From assembly GCA_024291935.2 (NCBI GenBank), contig CM044320.1, positions 33,634,001-33,698,000 on the forward strand: 64,000 nt of DNA, written 5' to 3'. The stretch comes from Okapia johnstoni (lineage: Eukaryota; Chordata; Mammalia; Artiodactyla; Giraffidae). Position numbers and translations under genes: made by a program. The notes under the pieces are model-generated. The model saw only the letters and a program-made list of their open reading frames with translations. It was not told the DNA's origin and did not search any database. Positions 23,278-35,668 of the stretch are shown piece by piece (the first letter of the stretch is position 1; every line of letters begins with the position of its first letter).

Positions 23278-23529
23278 AATGATAGCGTAGAATTATACTA
23301 AATGTATTTGTTTCATTTCCTGTTAATGGCGTTCTCTTAGCCTGAAATACCCATCCAAAAAAATGTTTTCAAATGTTACTCCCTCCCTAAAACAGACTTA
23401 ACTGCCCTTCCCTCTGTGTTCTGGTAGGATGAACTCATAAACTTGTACCTCTGTACAGGTCTGATTGCATTCTGTATTTGGTTTCTATGTCTATACATCT
23501 GCATATGCATAAACATATACAGAATTATA

Positions 23530-24270
23530 AACTTCTTGATGAAAGTGAAAGAGGAGAGTGAAAAATTTGGCTTAAAACTCAACATTCAGAAAACTTAAGA
23601 TCATGGCATCTGGTCCAATCACTTTGTGGCAAATAGATGGGGAAACAATGGAAACAGAGAGAGACTTTATGTTTTGGGGCTCTAAAATCACTACAGATGG
23701 TGACTGCAGTCATGAAATTAAAAGATGGTTGCTCCTTGGAAGAAAAGCTATGACCAACCTAGACAGCATATTAAAAAGCAGAGACATTACTTTGCCAACA
23801 AAGGTCCATCTAGTCAGAGCTATGGTTTTTCCAGTGGTCATGTATGTGAGAGATGGACTATAAAGAAAGCTGAGTGCTGAAGAATTGATGCTTTTGAACT
23901 GTGGTGTTGGAGAAGACTCTTGAGAGTCCCTTGGACTGCAAGGAGATCCAACCAGTCCATCCTAAAGGAAATCAGTCCTGAATATTCATTGGAAGGACTG
24001 ATGTTGAAGCTGAAACTCTAATACTTTGGCCACCTGATGTAAAGAACTGACTCATTGGAAAAGACCCTGATGCTAGGAAAGATTGAAGGCAGGAGGAGAA
24101 GGGGACGACAGAGGATGAGATGGTTGGATGGCATCAGCGACTCAATGGACACGAGTTTGAGCAAGCTCTGGGAGTTGGTGATGGACAGGGAAGCCTGGCC
24201 TGCTGCAGTCCAGGGGGTCACAAAGAGTCGGACATGACTGAGTGACTGAACTGAACTGAACTGAACTGAG
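23530..24270 (+). mobile_element. BovB LINE, 3' 740 bases
   Basis: It starts inside the reverse transcriptase region ('cttgatgaaagtgaaagagg') and runs to the true 3' terminus with repeated 'ctgaa' units near 24250-24270. The frame is interrupted (aaacttaag at 23591), so nothing functional is encoded. Confidence 0.9.
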
Positions 24271-25290
24271 GTCAGGTACTAAATGTTAACCCTTTTAGAC
24301 ATATTGTCTACCTGGGTCGACTCTTAATAAATATTGTGAAATAATACAGTGTTTTTAATCTCTGCCGAGTAAAAGCTTTTTCACAATTTGTATATTTATA
24401 GCAAGTTGGTGTTTTTCCTGTAGTGACAATTAGTATTTCATTTCTATTATATGACTAAGCATCTTCCAGTACCTTGTCAGTGGTAAGAAGCAGTATTTGG
24501 TTTCCATTGTAACAAATTAGCACAAACCTGTGAAACAGCTACTGCTTGTTATTTCAAAAAGCTACTTCCGATTGACAAATCTCATGCCACATAGTGTCTT
24601 TTCTTCCAGAAGACAATCAGGTGCATTTTTTTCCTTCTGTGGAAGGAAAATGATGAAAATGAAGTAACGGTAGGGAGTAGGCCTCCTTGTTTGTGAAATA
24701 GGTACCGTGGGAAATTGCATATTCTTTATTGTGGGAATTTCATCATTCCTAGGCAGCCCAAATATGTGAATCTGGAAATCCCAATTTTCCACCCTTTTCA
24801 GTTTCTCTTTTGAATGTTTTTGGGTAATGAAATGAAAGGTGATTCATTCCTTCAACAAACCCTAAAAACTGTATGTTTGACACTGTGCTAAGATTTGGAG
24901 CTAAAAAGATGACATGGTCCTCAAAACTAAAAGCTTCCAGTGTTGGAGCTTACAACCGAATAGAAGATCTCATAAATCTTTCCTCTGCCTCTTCTTCTGT
25001 TGATTCCGTGGGCTGAACACCATTTGACATCCTAAAGAGTAGGATCTTAATGAAGCAACCAAAAGCACCAGAAGCAATTAAATTTAAAGTGAAAGCACTT
25101 AGTACTAAGAAGGACACAGAATCAATTTTCTGGTATTCTTGAAAAAAGTACATAACCTGAATTTAGTCATCAGGGAATAACAGAAAAATTTAAACTGAGA
25201 GACAATCTATACAATACTTGCTAACTACCCTTCAAAAATATCAATAAAGATGAAAGAAAACAGGATGTTTTAAAAAAACTGAGAACAAAT
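24271..25290. other. Non-coding stretch, nothing recognised
   Basis: AT-rich sequence. 'gacactgtgctaagatttgg' near 24880 hints at an ancient mammalian repeat. No exon was seen. Confidence 0.4.
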
Positions 25291-25302
25291 AATAGGCACT
25301 TT

Positions 25303-25541
25303 AAAAAAAATCAGTTTATTTATCTATTTTTTAACTTTACAGTATTGCATTTGTTTTGCCATACATTGACATGAATCCACCATGGGTGTACATGTTTTCC
25401 CCTTCCAGAACCCCCCTCACACCTCCCTCCCTATCCCATCCCTCTGGGTCATCCTGGTGCACCAGCCCCGAGCGCCCTGTATCATGCATCGAACCTGGAC
25501 TGGCAATTCGTTTCACATATGATAATTTACATGCTTCAGTG
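25303..25541 (-). mobile_element. Ruminant L1 3' end with target-site duplication
   Basis: Reversed L1 tail: 'tgccatacattgacatgaat', 'ccctccctatcccatccctc', 'gcatcgaacctggactggc', 'cacatatgataatttacatg'. The direct repeat aataggcacttt at 25291-25302 and 25542-25553 brackets it. Confidence 0.8.
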
Positions 25542-25756
25542 AATAGGCACTTTTTTTAACCTAGCATTATTGAGATTCATTTATGCTGAATATATCAGTA
25601 CTACATTCATTTTTACTACTCTTAGTATTCTATCCAGTTAATAAACAATTTATCCATTTGATGAGGGAAATTAAAGAGTTTCTAGTTTTCTCATGAATTT
25701 TTGTTGTTCAGTTGCAAACCATGCTGTGAACGTATTTCTTGTACACGTCTCCTAAG

Positions 25757-26093
25757 ATAGAGGTCCCCCACTTCGGGCTGCACAGCAGGACGTGGGTGGC
25801 AGGTGAATGAGCGAAGTTTCATCTGTATTTACAGCTGTTCCCATCCTCGCATTACTGTCTGATTTCTGCCCCCTGTCAGATCAGGGGCAGCATTAGATTC
25901 TCAAAGGGGCGTGAACCCTAACCCTGAAGTCAAGGCAGAATATCCTGAGATTGCCACAAAATAGAAATAAAGGGCACAAGAAATGTAAGGTGCTTAAATC
26001 ATACTGAAATCATCCCCCCACCCTTCGTCCATGGAAAACCTGTCTTCCATGAAACTGGTCCCTGGTGCGGAAATAGTTGCAGACCGCCGTCAT
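25757..26093. mobile_element. Non-autonomous hAT-type DNA transposon, second copy
   Basis: It shares 'tttcatctgtatttacagct', 'cattagattctcaaagggg' and 'tccatgaaactggtccctgg' with the family at 7547. The flanks cctaagat and cataagat fit an 8-base hAT duplication with one change. Confidence 0.6.
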
Positions 26094-26164
26094 AAGATAT
26101 ATTAAGAGTTTCTCCATATACTTAGCAGTGAAACACTAAATCATGTTATTTGCATATATTTCAC

Positions 26165-27557
26165 CTTATTCAGTTCAGTTCAGTCGTTCAGTCGTGTCCG
26201 ACTCTTTGCGACCCCATGAATCGCAGCACGCAAGGCCTCCCTGTCCATCACCAACTCCCGGAGTTTACCCAAACCCATGTCCATCGAGTCAGTGATGCCA
26301 TCCAACCATCTCATCCTCTGTCATCCCCTTCTCCTCCTGCCCCCAATCCTTCCCAGCATTAGGGTCTTTTCCAATGAGTCAACTCTTTGCATGAGGTGGC
26401 CAAAGTATTGGAGTTTCAGCTTCAACATCAGTCTTTCCAGTGAACACCCAGGACTGATCTCCTTTAGGATGGACTGGGTGGATCTCCTTGCAGTCCAAGG
26501 GACTCTCAAGAGTCTTTTCAAACACCACAGTTCAAAAGCATCAATTCTTCGGCACTCAGCTTTCTTCACCGTCCAACTCTCACATCCATACATGACCATT
26601 GGAAAAATCATAGCCTTGACTAGACGGACCTTTGTTGGCAAAGTAATGTGTCTGCTTTTAACTATGATATCTAGGTTGGTCATAACCTTCCTTCCAAGGA
26701 GTAAGCGTCTTTTAATTTCATGGCTGCAATCACCATCAGCAGTGATTTTGGAGCCCCCCAAAATAAAGTCTGACACTGTTTCCACTGTTTCCCCATCTAT
26801 TTCCCATGAAGTGATGGGACCAGATGCCATGATCTTAGTTTTCTGAACGTTGAGCTTTAAGCCAACTTTTTCACTCTCCTCTTTCACTTTCATCAAGAGG
26901 CTCTTTAGTTCTTCTTCACTTTCTGCCATAAGGGTGGTGTCATCTGCATATCTGAGGTTATTGATATTTCTCCCAGCAATCTTGATTCCAGCTTGTGTTT
27001 CTTCCAGCCCAGCGTTTCTCATTATGTACTCTGCGTATAAGTTAAATAAGCAGGGTGGCAATATACAGCCTTGACGTACTCCTTTTCCTATTTGGAACCA
27101 GTCTGTGGTTCCATGTCCAGTTCTAACTGTTGCTTCCTGACCTGCATACAGGTTTCTCAAGGGACAGGTCAGGTGGTCTGGTATTCCCATCTCTTTCAGA
27201 ATTTTCCACAGTTTATTGTGATCCACACAGTCAAAGGCTTTGGCATAGTCAATAAAGCAGAAATAGATGTTTTTCTGGAAGTCTCTTGCTTTTTAGACGA
27301 TCCAGTGGATGTTGGCAATTTGATCTCTGGTTCCTCTGCCTTTTCTAAAACCAGCTTGAACATCTGGAAGTTCACAGTTCACATATTGCTGAAGCCTGGC
27401 TTGGAGAATTTTGAGCATTACTTTACTAGCATGTGAGATGAGTGCAATTGTGCAGTAGTTTGAGCATTCTTTGGCATTGCCTTTCTTTGGGATTGGAATG
27501 AAAACTGACCTTTTCCAGTCCTGTGGCCACTGCTGAGTTTTCCAGATTTGCTGGCAT
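26165..27557 (-). mobile_element. BovB LINE, 1.4 kb, 5'-truncated, with a 301-codon reverse transcriptase frame
   Basis: It reads leftward from the reverse transcriptase fingers/palm to the 3' end at 26165. The minus-strand frame 27226-26321 (301 codons) keeps the palm motif LRYADDTTLM, the motif GVRQGCILPPCLFNLY and the downstream SHEIKRRLLLGRK block. The endonuclease and N-terminal reverse transcriptase parts are absent, so it is not mobile by itself. It is inserted in the antisense L1. Confidence 0.92.
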
Positions 27558-29412
27558 ATGCAAAAATACTTTCCAAAGTACTTGTAGCAATTTATTTTCC
27601 TACCAACAGAGCACTAATATTTCATTTCTGTTTCCATTGCTCTGCATTCTCACTTATACTTGGTATCATCAAGCTTTTCATTTGTAGCCGTTAGATGGCT
27701 ATGCAGCGTGTCACTATAGTTTACTTTGGATTTTCCTGATTACTAATGAAATTAAGTATCTTTTCATTTTTGTACTGATAATTGGAATTTCTTTTATGAA
27801 GTGCCCATTAAAGTCTTTCCAGTTTTCTGCTGGGTTGTTGTATTGGTCTTTTTCCCAATGATACAATGACATTCTTTATACAGTCCACATAGTAACACTT
27901 TATTGTTTATATGTGTAGCAAATATCTTCTCCCAGTTTGTGACTTTTGGTTTCCTTCTCTTTATAGTGCCTTTGGATGAATATTAACTTAATTTTAAGAT
28001 GATTTTTGTCAGTATTTTCCTTTACTGTTTTTGCATTTTATATTTGGGAAACTCTTTCTACACCAATAGGAAATTCTCTCTCACCAAAGTCTCCTTCAGA
28101 GTATTCTCTGTTAATTTTTGCCTTTTACATTTAGATCTTTAATCTAGTTGGACTGAATTTTTATATTTGGTTTGTTTTTTATATTTGGCATAAGGTAAGG
28201 GATCTGACTTTATTTTTTTTCATAGGAAAATAAGTTGGCACAGGGTTATTTATTAAAAAGCTGGACTCCTCACACTGATTTGAAATTCCACTTCTGACAT
28301 TTAACAGATGTCCATATTTATGTGTCTGGGCTCTCCATGGTTTTTTTTTTTGGTTTGTCTGTATCTCCACATCAATACCACCCTGTCTTAATCACCAAAG
28401 CTTTATAATGCTTGATATATGAGAAGCCCAGTTCTCCCACATTTCCCTTGGCTGTTCATAAGTCATTGTACTACCATATATATTTTATATTCAGCTTTTG
28501 AATTTCCAGCAATAAAGAGAATATTTTAAGAGGAATTACACATTCATTTTAGGAGAATTGAAATATTTATGATATTGAGGCTTCCCATCCATAAACATGG
28601 TGTATTCTTCCGTTTATTTGAATCTTTTTTCAATGTTTTAAATAAATTCTTAGAATTTTCTCCTGAAGGACCTTATAGGTTTTTATTAGGTTATACATTT
28701 ATTCTTGTACATTGTTCTTTAGATACTCTATATTTTTGGAAGTTATTGTAAATTATATTTTTTAAGTATCATTTTCTTACAGTATGTTACTGGTGAATAG
28801 AAAGGCAGTTGATTTTTGTGTACTGACTTTACATACAGCCAACCTTGATCCACTCCTGAATTTTAATAATTTATATGTTGACTATTTTGGATTTTCTATA
28901 TTCTTAATCATATCATTTCCCAATAATGATAGTATTTTTTCTTTCTTTCTAATTCTTATACTTCAAGTACAGTTTCTTGTCTTATTCCACTGACAGGTCT
29001 TCTATTAATAATACAGTGTTGAAAGATGTTATTTTGTTGTTGGTTTTTTTAATGTTTTTGTTTCTGATTGTAAAAAGAAGTTTTTCAATGTTTCTTCATT
29101 AGTATTTCTGAATCTTTTGAAATAATCATATTTTTTTCAATGAGCTCTTATTGTGTAAATTATATTCATTAATTTACTAATGTTAAACCAGTATTACATT
29201 CCTAGGATACAACTATCTTGGTCATTATGTGTTATTCTTTTTATACATTTCTGAGTTTTTGTTAAGATTTTGTTAAGATTTTTATGTCTTTGTTCATAGA
29301 TGAGATTAGGCCTATAGTTATCCTATCTTGTACTGCCATTGTCAAATTTTAATATCAAGTTTATGTAAACTTTATAAAAAGAGTTGAGGGACAAAGAATT
29401 CCTCTTCTTCTA

Positions 29413-29628
29413 TGAAAATGGATATGTTAGTTACTCAGTCATGCCTGATTCTCTGCAACCCCATGGACTGCAGCCCTCCGGGCTCCTCTGTCCATGAGAT
29501 TTCACACACATGCATACTGAAGTGGGTTGCTGTTTCCTTCTCCATGGGATCTTTGTAACCCAGGGACTAAACCCGGGACTCCTGCATTGTAGGTGGATTC
29601 TTTACTGTCTGAACCACCAGGGAAGCCC
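29413..29628 (-). mobile_element. Bov-tA SINE
   Basis: Reversed Bov-tA from 'actcagtcatgcctgattc' to 'gaaccaccagggaagcccc'. Confidence 0.9.
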
Positions 29629-29748
29629 CACTGGAATAGAATATGTAAGAAAGAATATAGGAATATTCTTTTTTTTAATTTCTTTTTATTTTTATTTTTT
29701 GCTTTTTTAATTTTGCTTCATTTTTTGTCAGTTAAAACTCCCTAGGGA

Positions 29749-30078
29749 CAATTATATTCTATCACTTATATGTGGAATCTTAAAAATAATACACATGGAC
29801 TTATTTACAAAAGAGAAACAGACATAAAAAACAAACTTAATGTTTACCAAAGGAAAAGTGAGGGGAAGGGATAAATTAAGAGTATAACATTAACAGATAC
29901 ACACTTCTATATATAAAATAAACAACAGTGATTTACTGTATGGCACAGGGGACCATATTCAATATTTTAGAGTAGCCTATAAAGGAAAGAAACTGAAAAA
30001 GTATGTATAAAATTGAATCGAATAACTTTGCTGTACACTTGAAACTAACACAGTATTGTAAATCAACTATACTTCAAA
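29749..30078 (+). mobile_element. Ruminant L1 3' end
   Basis: 'tcacttatatgtggaatctt', 'gtatggcacaggggaccata', 'ttgctgtacacttgaaacta' and 'attgtaaatcaactatactt' in order. This is the sense tail of L1. Confidence 0.75.
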
Positions 30079-30256
30079 AAAGTTCCCTAGTATTTTTTCC
30101 ATTTCATGTAAATTTTCAAATATTTAGAATAATGTTTTTAATGAAAATTTATTATGTTTTAAATCTCTAGAGCATTTAAAATTATGACCCCCACCTTCAA
30201 TGCCTATCTTTATTCATTTATGCCCTCTTTCTTTTCTTTTTCTTTAAAAAAAGTCT

Positions 30257-32659
30257 GGAATGTGAAAGTAGGCAGTCAAGAAACACCTGGTGTAACAGGC
30301 AAATTTGGCCTTGGAGTACAGAATGAAGCAGGACAAAGGCTAATAGAGTTTTGCCAAGAGAACGCACTGGTCATAGCAAACACCCTCTTCCAACAACACA
30401 AGATAATACTCTACACATGGACATCACCAGATGGTCAACACTGAAATCAGATTGATTATATTCTTTGCACCCAAAGATGGAGAAGCTCTATACAGCCAGC
30501 AAAAACAAGACCAGGAGCTAACTGTGGCTCAGATCATGTACTCCTTATTCCCAAATTCAGACTGAAATTGAAGAAAGGAGGGAAAACGACTAGACTATTC
30601 AGGTATGACCTCAATCAAATCCCTTACAATTACACAGGGGAAGTGAGAAATAGATTTAAGGGACTAGATCTGATGGAGTGCCTGACGAACTATGGACAGA
30701 GGTTCGTGACGTTGTACAGGAGACAGGAATCAAGACCATCCCCAAGGGAAAAAAAAATGCTAAAAAGCAAAACGGCTGTCTGAGGAGGCCTTACAAATAG
30801 CTGTGTAAAGAAGAGAAGGGAAAAGCAAAGGAGAAAAGGAAAGATATGCCCATTTGAATGCAGAGTGCCAAAGAATAGCAAGGAGCGATAAGAAAGCCTT
30901 CCTCAGTGATCAGTGCAAAGAAATAGAGCAAAACAATACACTGGGAAAGACTAGAGATCTCTTCAAGAATTATAGACACCAAGGGAACATTTCATGCAAA
31001 GATGGGCTCGATAAAGGACAGAAATGATATGGACCTAACAGAAGCAGAAGATATGAAGAGGTGGCAAGAATACACAGAAGAACTGTACAAAAAAGATCTT
31101 CACAACCCAGGTAATCACGATGGTGTGATCACTCATCTAGAGCCAGACATCCTGGAATGCAAAGTCAAATGGGCCTTAGGAAGCATCACTATGAACAAAG
31201 CTAGTGGAGGTGATGGAATTCCAGTTGAGCTATTTCAAATCCTGGAAGATGATGCTATGAAAGTGCTGCACTCAATATGCCAGCAAATTTGGAAGACTCA
31301 GCAGTGGCCACAGGACTGGAAAAGGTCAGTTTTCATTCCAATCCCAAAGAAAGGCAATGCCAAAGAATGCTCAAACTACTGCACAATTGCACTCATCTCA
31401 CACACTTGTAAAGTAATACTTAAAATTCTTGAAGCCAGGCTTCAGCAATATGTGAACCATGAACTTCCAAATGTTCAAGCTGGTTTTAGAAAAGGCAGAG
31501 GAACCAGAGATCAAATTGCCAACATACGCTGGATCATCGAAAAAGCAAGAGAGTTCCGGAAAAACATCTATTTCTGCTTTATTGACTATGCCAAAGCCTT
31601 TGACTGTGTGGATCACAATAAACAATGGAAAATTCTGAAAGAGATGGGAATACCAGACCACCTGACCTGTCTCTTGAGAAACCTGTATGCAGGTCAGGAA
31701 GCAACAGTTAGAACTGGACATGGAACCACAGACTGGTTCCAAATAGGAAAAGGAGTACGTCAAGGCTGTATATTGTCACCCTGTTTATTTAACTTATATG
31801 CAGAGTACATAATGAGAAACTCTGGGCTGGAAGAAACACAAGCTGGAATCAAGATTGCCGGGAGAAATATCAATAACCTCAGATATGCAGATGATACCAC
31901 CCTTATGGGAGAAAGCAAAGAACTAAAGAGCCTCTTGATGAAAGTGAAAGAGGAAAGTGAAAAAGTTGGCTTAAAACTCAACATTCAGAAAACTGAGATT
32001 GTGGCATCTGGTCCCATCACTTCTTGGCAAATAGATGGGGAAACAATGGAAACAGTGGAAGACTTTATTTTAGGGGATTCCAAAATCACTGCAGATGGTG
32101 ACTGCAGCCATGAAATTAAAAGACGCTTACTCCTTGGAAGAAAAGCTATGACCAACCTAGACAGCATATTAAAAAGCAGAGACATTACTTTGCCAACAAA
32201 GGTCCGTCTAGTCAAGGCTATGGTTTTTCCAGTAGTCATGTATGGATGTGAGAGTTGGACTATAAAGAAAGCTGAGTGCCGAAGAATTGGTGCTTTTGAA
32301 CTGTGGTGTTGGAGAAGACTCTTGAGAGTCCCTTGGACTATAAGGAGATTCAACCAGTCCATCCTAAAGGAGATCAGCCCTGGGTGTTTTTTGGAAGAAC
32401 TGATATTGAAGCTGAAACTCCAATACTTTGGCCACCTGATGCAAAGAACTGGCTTATTTGAAAAGACCCTGATACTGGGAAAGATTGAAGGCGGGAGGAA
32501 AAGGGGACGACAGAGGATGAGATGGTGGATGGCATCACTGACTCAAGGGACATGCGTTTGAGTAAACTCCGGGAGTTGGTGATGGACAGGGAACCCTGGA
32601 GTGCTGCAGTCCATGGTGTCACAAAGAATCGGACATGACAGAGAGACTGAACTGAACTG
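30257..32659 (+). mobile_element. BovB (RTE) LINE, 2.4 kb, longest copy in the window
   Basis: It is bracketed by the direct repeat aaaaaaagtct (30246-30256 and 32660-32670), so one insertion is well defined. It begins inside the endonuclease domain, then passes through the reverse transcriptase to the 3' terminus. Endonuclease C-terminal motifs are readable (WTSPDGQH, NQIDYI, SDHVLLI), but a stop replaces Arg right after WTSPDGQH (tga at 30442-30444), a change expected from CpG decay. Intact RTE elements are about 3.2 kb, so the 5' quarter is missing. Confidence 0.95.
31002..32561 (+). pseudogene. BovB reverse transcriptase remnant, 519-codon open frame
   Basis: The open frame spans the whole reverse transcriptase core of an RTE-class retrotransposon, which copies its own RNA at a nicked target. 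Visible in order: the template-gripping block IPIPKKGNAKECSNY, motif A FIDYAKAFDCVDHNK, motif B GVRQGCILSPCLFNLY, the catalytic YADD in LRYADDTTLM, and the C-terminal [20 protein letters not shown] block. NYC in place of the usual NYR suggests CpG decay. The first Met at 31002 is just the first in the open stretch; the native protein would start in the endonuclease far upstream. The end is a frameshift after RQRMRW, which adds a short foreign tail. It is an unusually long surviving frame for a truncated copy, but without the endonuclease it should be dead. Confidence 0.85.
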
Positions 32660-32974
32660 AAAAAAAGTCTTGCCATAGGGTTATTAGAGTTTCCAGTCTG
32701 AAAGAACCTATGTTTAACTTTTTTGATCTAAACTAATTTGTATTCTAATTCAGTATTTCTAGTGTTATTTTAATGATTTCCTTTCTCCTAATTCTTTAGA
32801 TTTATATTAGTATCTTTTCCTATTTCTTAAAATAAATGATAGCTCATTAAATTTCAATCTTTTTTTTAAACACTAAGGGTTAAAATATCCCTGTAAGTCA
32901 ATTCAGGACTGAATTGAATTTTAGTCAATTCAGGACTAAAACTATTCATGTCCTGTGACCTTGTTAACCTATTT

Positions 32975-33415
32975 CTGGGATACTATCCACAAGAAATAAC
33001 TAGAAGATGAAAAGAATTAACCAGTAGATAAAAAGTTTTATAGACATAGATAAAAGCACACTACTTATTTACGATGGTGAAAAAAATAGGAACAACCCTG
33101 GATTCCAACAATAGAAGAGTGGTTAAGTAGCTATGACACAGCTACATGATAGTATATTATGCAGTGATTAGAATCATCTATAAAGAATTTGTAATGACAC
33201 TGTAAAGTTATTATCACAATTATATGTAAATAATGCAGAATATACACTATGATTTCAATTATTATAAAAACAACGATAGAAAAAATTCTAAAAGGAAGTA
33301 ATTCTAAATAGTAACATTGGTTTGTGAAATTTGGATTTCCCCCTTCCATTCTATCTTTTTGTGTTTTCCATATTTCCTGCAATATTCATATATATTTTTT
33401 ATAATTAGACAGGGA
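32975..33415 (+). mobile_element. Old L1 3' portion
   Basis: 'gatactatccacaagaaata', 'ggaacaaccctggattccaa', 'gagtggttaagtagctatga' and 'tgcagtgattagaatcat' are the L1 tail phrases in sense. It is strongly diverged. Confidence 0.5.
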
Positions 33416-33499
33416 AAATAAAGATACAGATTAACAATACATTGTTAACTAATATTTGGTTGTGTATAATTAGTGTTTCATTCCATGTCTTTTAAAAAA

Positions 33500-33787
33500 T
33501 TAATTAATTTATTTTTGGCTGCACTGGGTCTGCATTGCTACCTGTAGGTTTCTCTAGTTGCAGCAAGCAGGGTCTACTCTCTAGTTGTGTGCCGGCTCCT
33601 CATTGCAGTGGCTTCTCTTGTTGTAGAGCACAGGCTCCAGGGCACACGAGCTTCAGTAGCTGTGGCAGGTGGGCTCTAGAGCAGAGGCTCAGTAGTTGTG
33701 GCACATGAGCTGAGTTGTGCCACTAAGTTGTATATACTGTGGCATGTGGCAGGGGATTCCCAACCACTGGACCATCAGGGAAGTCCC
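33500..33787 (-). mobile_element. CHR-type tRNA SINE, long form
   Basis: 'aattaatttatttttggctg', 'cctcattgcagtggcttctc' and 'ccactggaccatcagggaag' in reverse. It ends about 130 bases before the first visible BMAL2 exon, so it lies close to that exon's acceptor and branch region. Confidence 0.85.
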
Positions 33788-33914
33788 CCATTTTATTGTT
33801 TACTTGACATTTTAAAATATCAAAGTATAAAGCCATTTAAACTATGTGATATAGACATATACAGTGAAAATTAATGTTTCAAATAGATGCTTTATTGAAG
33901 TTTATGTCTCACAG

Positions 33915-34065
33915 GTAAAGTATTGATGGAAGGGAACCAGTGCATTGCTTCCGTGGTTTCCAGTCATCTAAGCCCCTGGACTAAACCAGTAGCCACTGGA
34001 TCCTTCAGACCACATGTGGCAGAGTTGCCAAGAAAACGAAAACGGAGTGATTCAGACCCATCGCA
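33915..34065 (+). CDS. BMAL2: BMAL2 coding exon: N-terminal basic tail (second coding exon)
   Basis: This exon encodes the N-terminal tail of BMAL2 (ARNTL2), the bHLH-PAS partner of CLOCK/NPAS2 that binds E-box DNA in the nucleus. The acceptor is 'ctcacag' and the donor '|gtaagtg'. The first two bases finish a Gly codon begun in an upstream exon outside or unseen in the window. Translation gives KVLMEGNQCIASVVSS, then a Ser/Pro-rich linker, then ELPRKRKRSDSDPSQ, whose KRKR run is a likely nuclear localisation signal. The same order is known in human BMAL2 (recalled, not searched). The last two bases (CA) complete a Gln codon with the next exon. The starting Met is not here: the internal Met at residue 4 of the exon is not expected to be the start. 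Confidence 0.88.
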
Positions 34066-34145
34066 GTAAGTGAATTTGTTCCTGTAATCCCAGGAAATCT
34101 TCGACCTTAGGGAGAAAAGAAAAATATCACTTTTTAAATATTAGT

Positions 34146-34597
34146 TTCTTTTTTTTTTTAATTGAAGTATAGTTGATTTATAATTTTGTGTTAGTGTCTG
34201 GTGTATAGCCAAGTGATTCAGTTATACATATACATATATTTTCTTTTCTTTTATGGTTTAATATATGGGTATTAAATATATGTACTGACATGTACAATAG
34301 GACCTTGTTGTTTATCCATTCTAGATTGTCTTTAATAGTTTGCATCTGCTAGTCCCAAATTCTCAATTCATACGCCCTCCTTGGCAACTGCAAGTCTGTT
34401 CTCTACGGCTGTGAGTCTAATTTCTGTTTTGTAGATAGGTTCACTTGTGTCATATTTTACATTACACATATAAGTGATATCATGTGGTATTTGTCTTTTT
34501 CTTTATGACTTACTTTGCTAGTATGATCATCACTAGTTCCATCCATGTAGCAGCAAAATGCATTATTTTGTTCTTTTTTATCCCTGAGTAATATTCT

Positions 34598-34599
<2 letters not shown>
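34146..34599 (-). mobile_element. L1 3' end, antisense
   Basis: T run, then 'gaagtatagttgatttataa', 'caataggaccttgttgttta', 'tagttccatccatgtagcag' and 'cctgagtaatattctattg'. It lies about 80 bases after the exon donor. Confidence 0.7.
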
Positions 34600-34648
<49 letters not shown>

Positions 34649-34662
34649 ATATGTATATAGTA
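34600..34662. repeat. (GT)n then (GTAT)n microsatellite
   Basis: About 16 GT units followed by TATG repeats and TA-rich sequence. It probably arose at the end of the adjacent L1. Confidence 0.9.
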
Positions 34663-34689
34663 TATATGTATTATATATATCTTCTTTAG

Positions 34690-35660
34690 AAGAAGATTAC
34701 TTTTAAATTATTATCTTAAATTGCATGGTAATTAAAAATTTGGACAGGGTAGATTGTTTATCCACCCAGCTGCTACCTCTGTCATTGACTGATCCAACTC
34801 TAAAGGTTATTAGCTATCCAGGAAGATCAACTGGGATCTGAAAGACATAGGAACTTGAGGTTAATTTGCTTAACAGTTATGGTCACAGCAAGATATTTGC
34901 CTTCCTAATTGAAATACTTAACCTTGAGGAAACCATCTTCTTGCATGTTTGGCTTAAAATAATAATCACAACTTGCTTCTTGCCTTACTCATCATTTATT
35001 AACCAACAACCAACCCTTGGTTATCTGTGGCAACTTTAATCAATTAAAACTCTCATTTTCCATGTTTATTAAACCAAGTAGATCATAAAATCAATGCTGA
35101 GAATACTTTCTATATCCTTGTTCATTTTGTTGCCTAATGCAGCTTGCAGTCTCAAATATTCTTTAATGATTTCCCCAAACATAGGGTTTTTATAGTGAAA
35201 ATAATAGGGCAAGATACATGTAACAATCTAGAGCAATTCATTTTAAGCTGGTACTTTCTTTATATGAATGTGAAAGTTGATGACCATTCTCCATCATGAA
35301 TGAAGGGAAAATTCCCGAGTAGGGGACAAGATGAGGATGTAATCAAATATCCTACCTCTTTTTAACTCAGTTCTTCCTAGTACACTTTCTAATTTAGCTT
35401 CAGTTTCCAAGATGACAGAATCAGTGTTATTCAAATGTAAGGACCAACACACTTCCCAAGCCACATATAAATGTATATAAAGATTATATACATAAAAGTA
35501 TATAAAAATTATATACTGTTTTTGATTGTCTGTATTCTCATAGTCTCTTCCAATAAAGTGGATGATTATAAATAACTACAGTTGACTAAGTGACAGTCTA
35601 CCTAGAACTGTTTGCTGTTCTACATCCTTAATTATCAGGTGGTAGTCCCCTTCCCAGGTG
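34690..35660. other. BMAL2 intron without a recognised element
   Basis: AT-rich, unique-looking sequence. A short local repeat of 'atataaa' units lies near 35465-35515. No further exon was found. Confidence 0.5.
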
Positions 35661-35668
35661 GCTCTGGG

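Larger units (their letters stand above)
25554..29405 (-). mobile_element. Old L1, antisense, interrupted by younger insertions
   Basis: Antisense L1 phrases run on both sides of a hAT element and a BovB: 'gcattattgagattcattta' and 'gcaaaccatgctgtgaacg' before, and 'ccttctctttatagtgcctt', 'ttagatctttaatctagttg' and 'gatttgaaattccacttctg' after. No open frame survives. Confidence 0.55.

Noticed and set aside
1..33914. First coding exon or CpG-island promoter of BMAL2
   Set aside because: No CG-dense block and no exon giving the expected start followed by a Gly-ending donor was found, so the promoter is probably upstream of the window.
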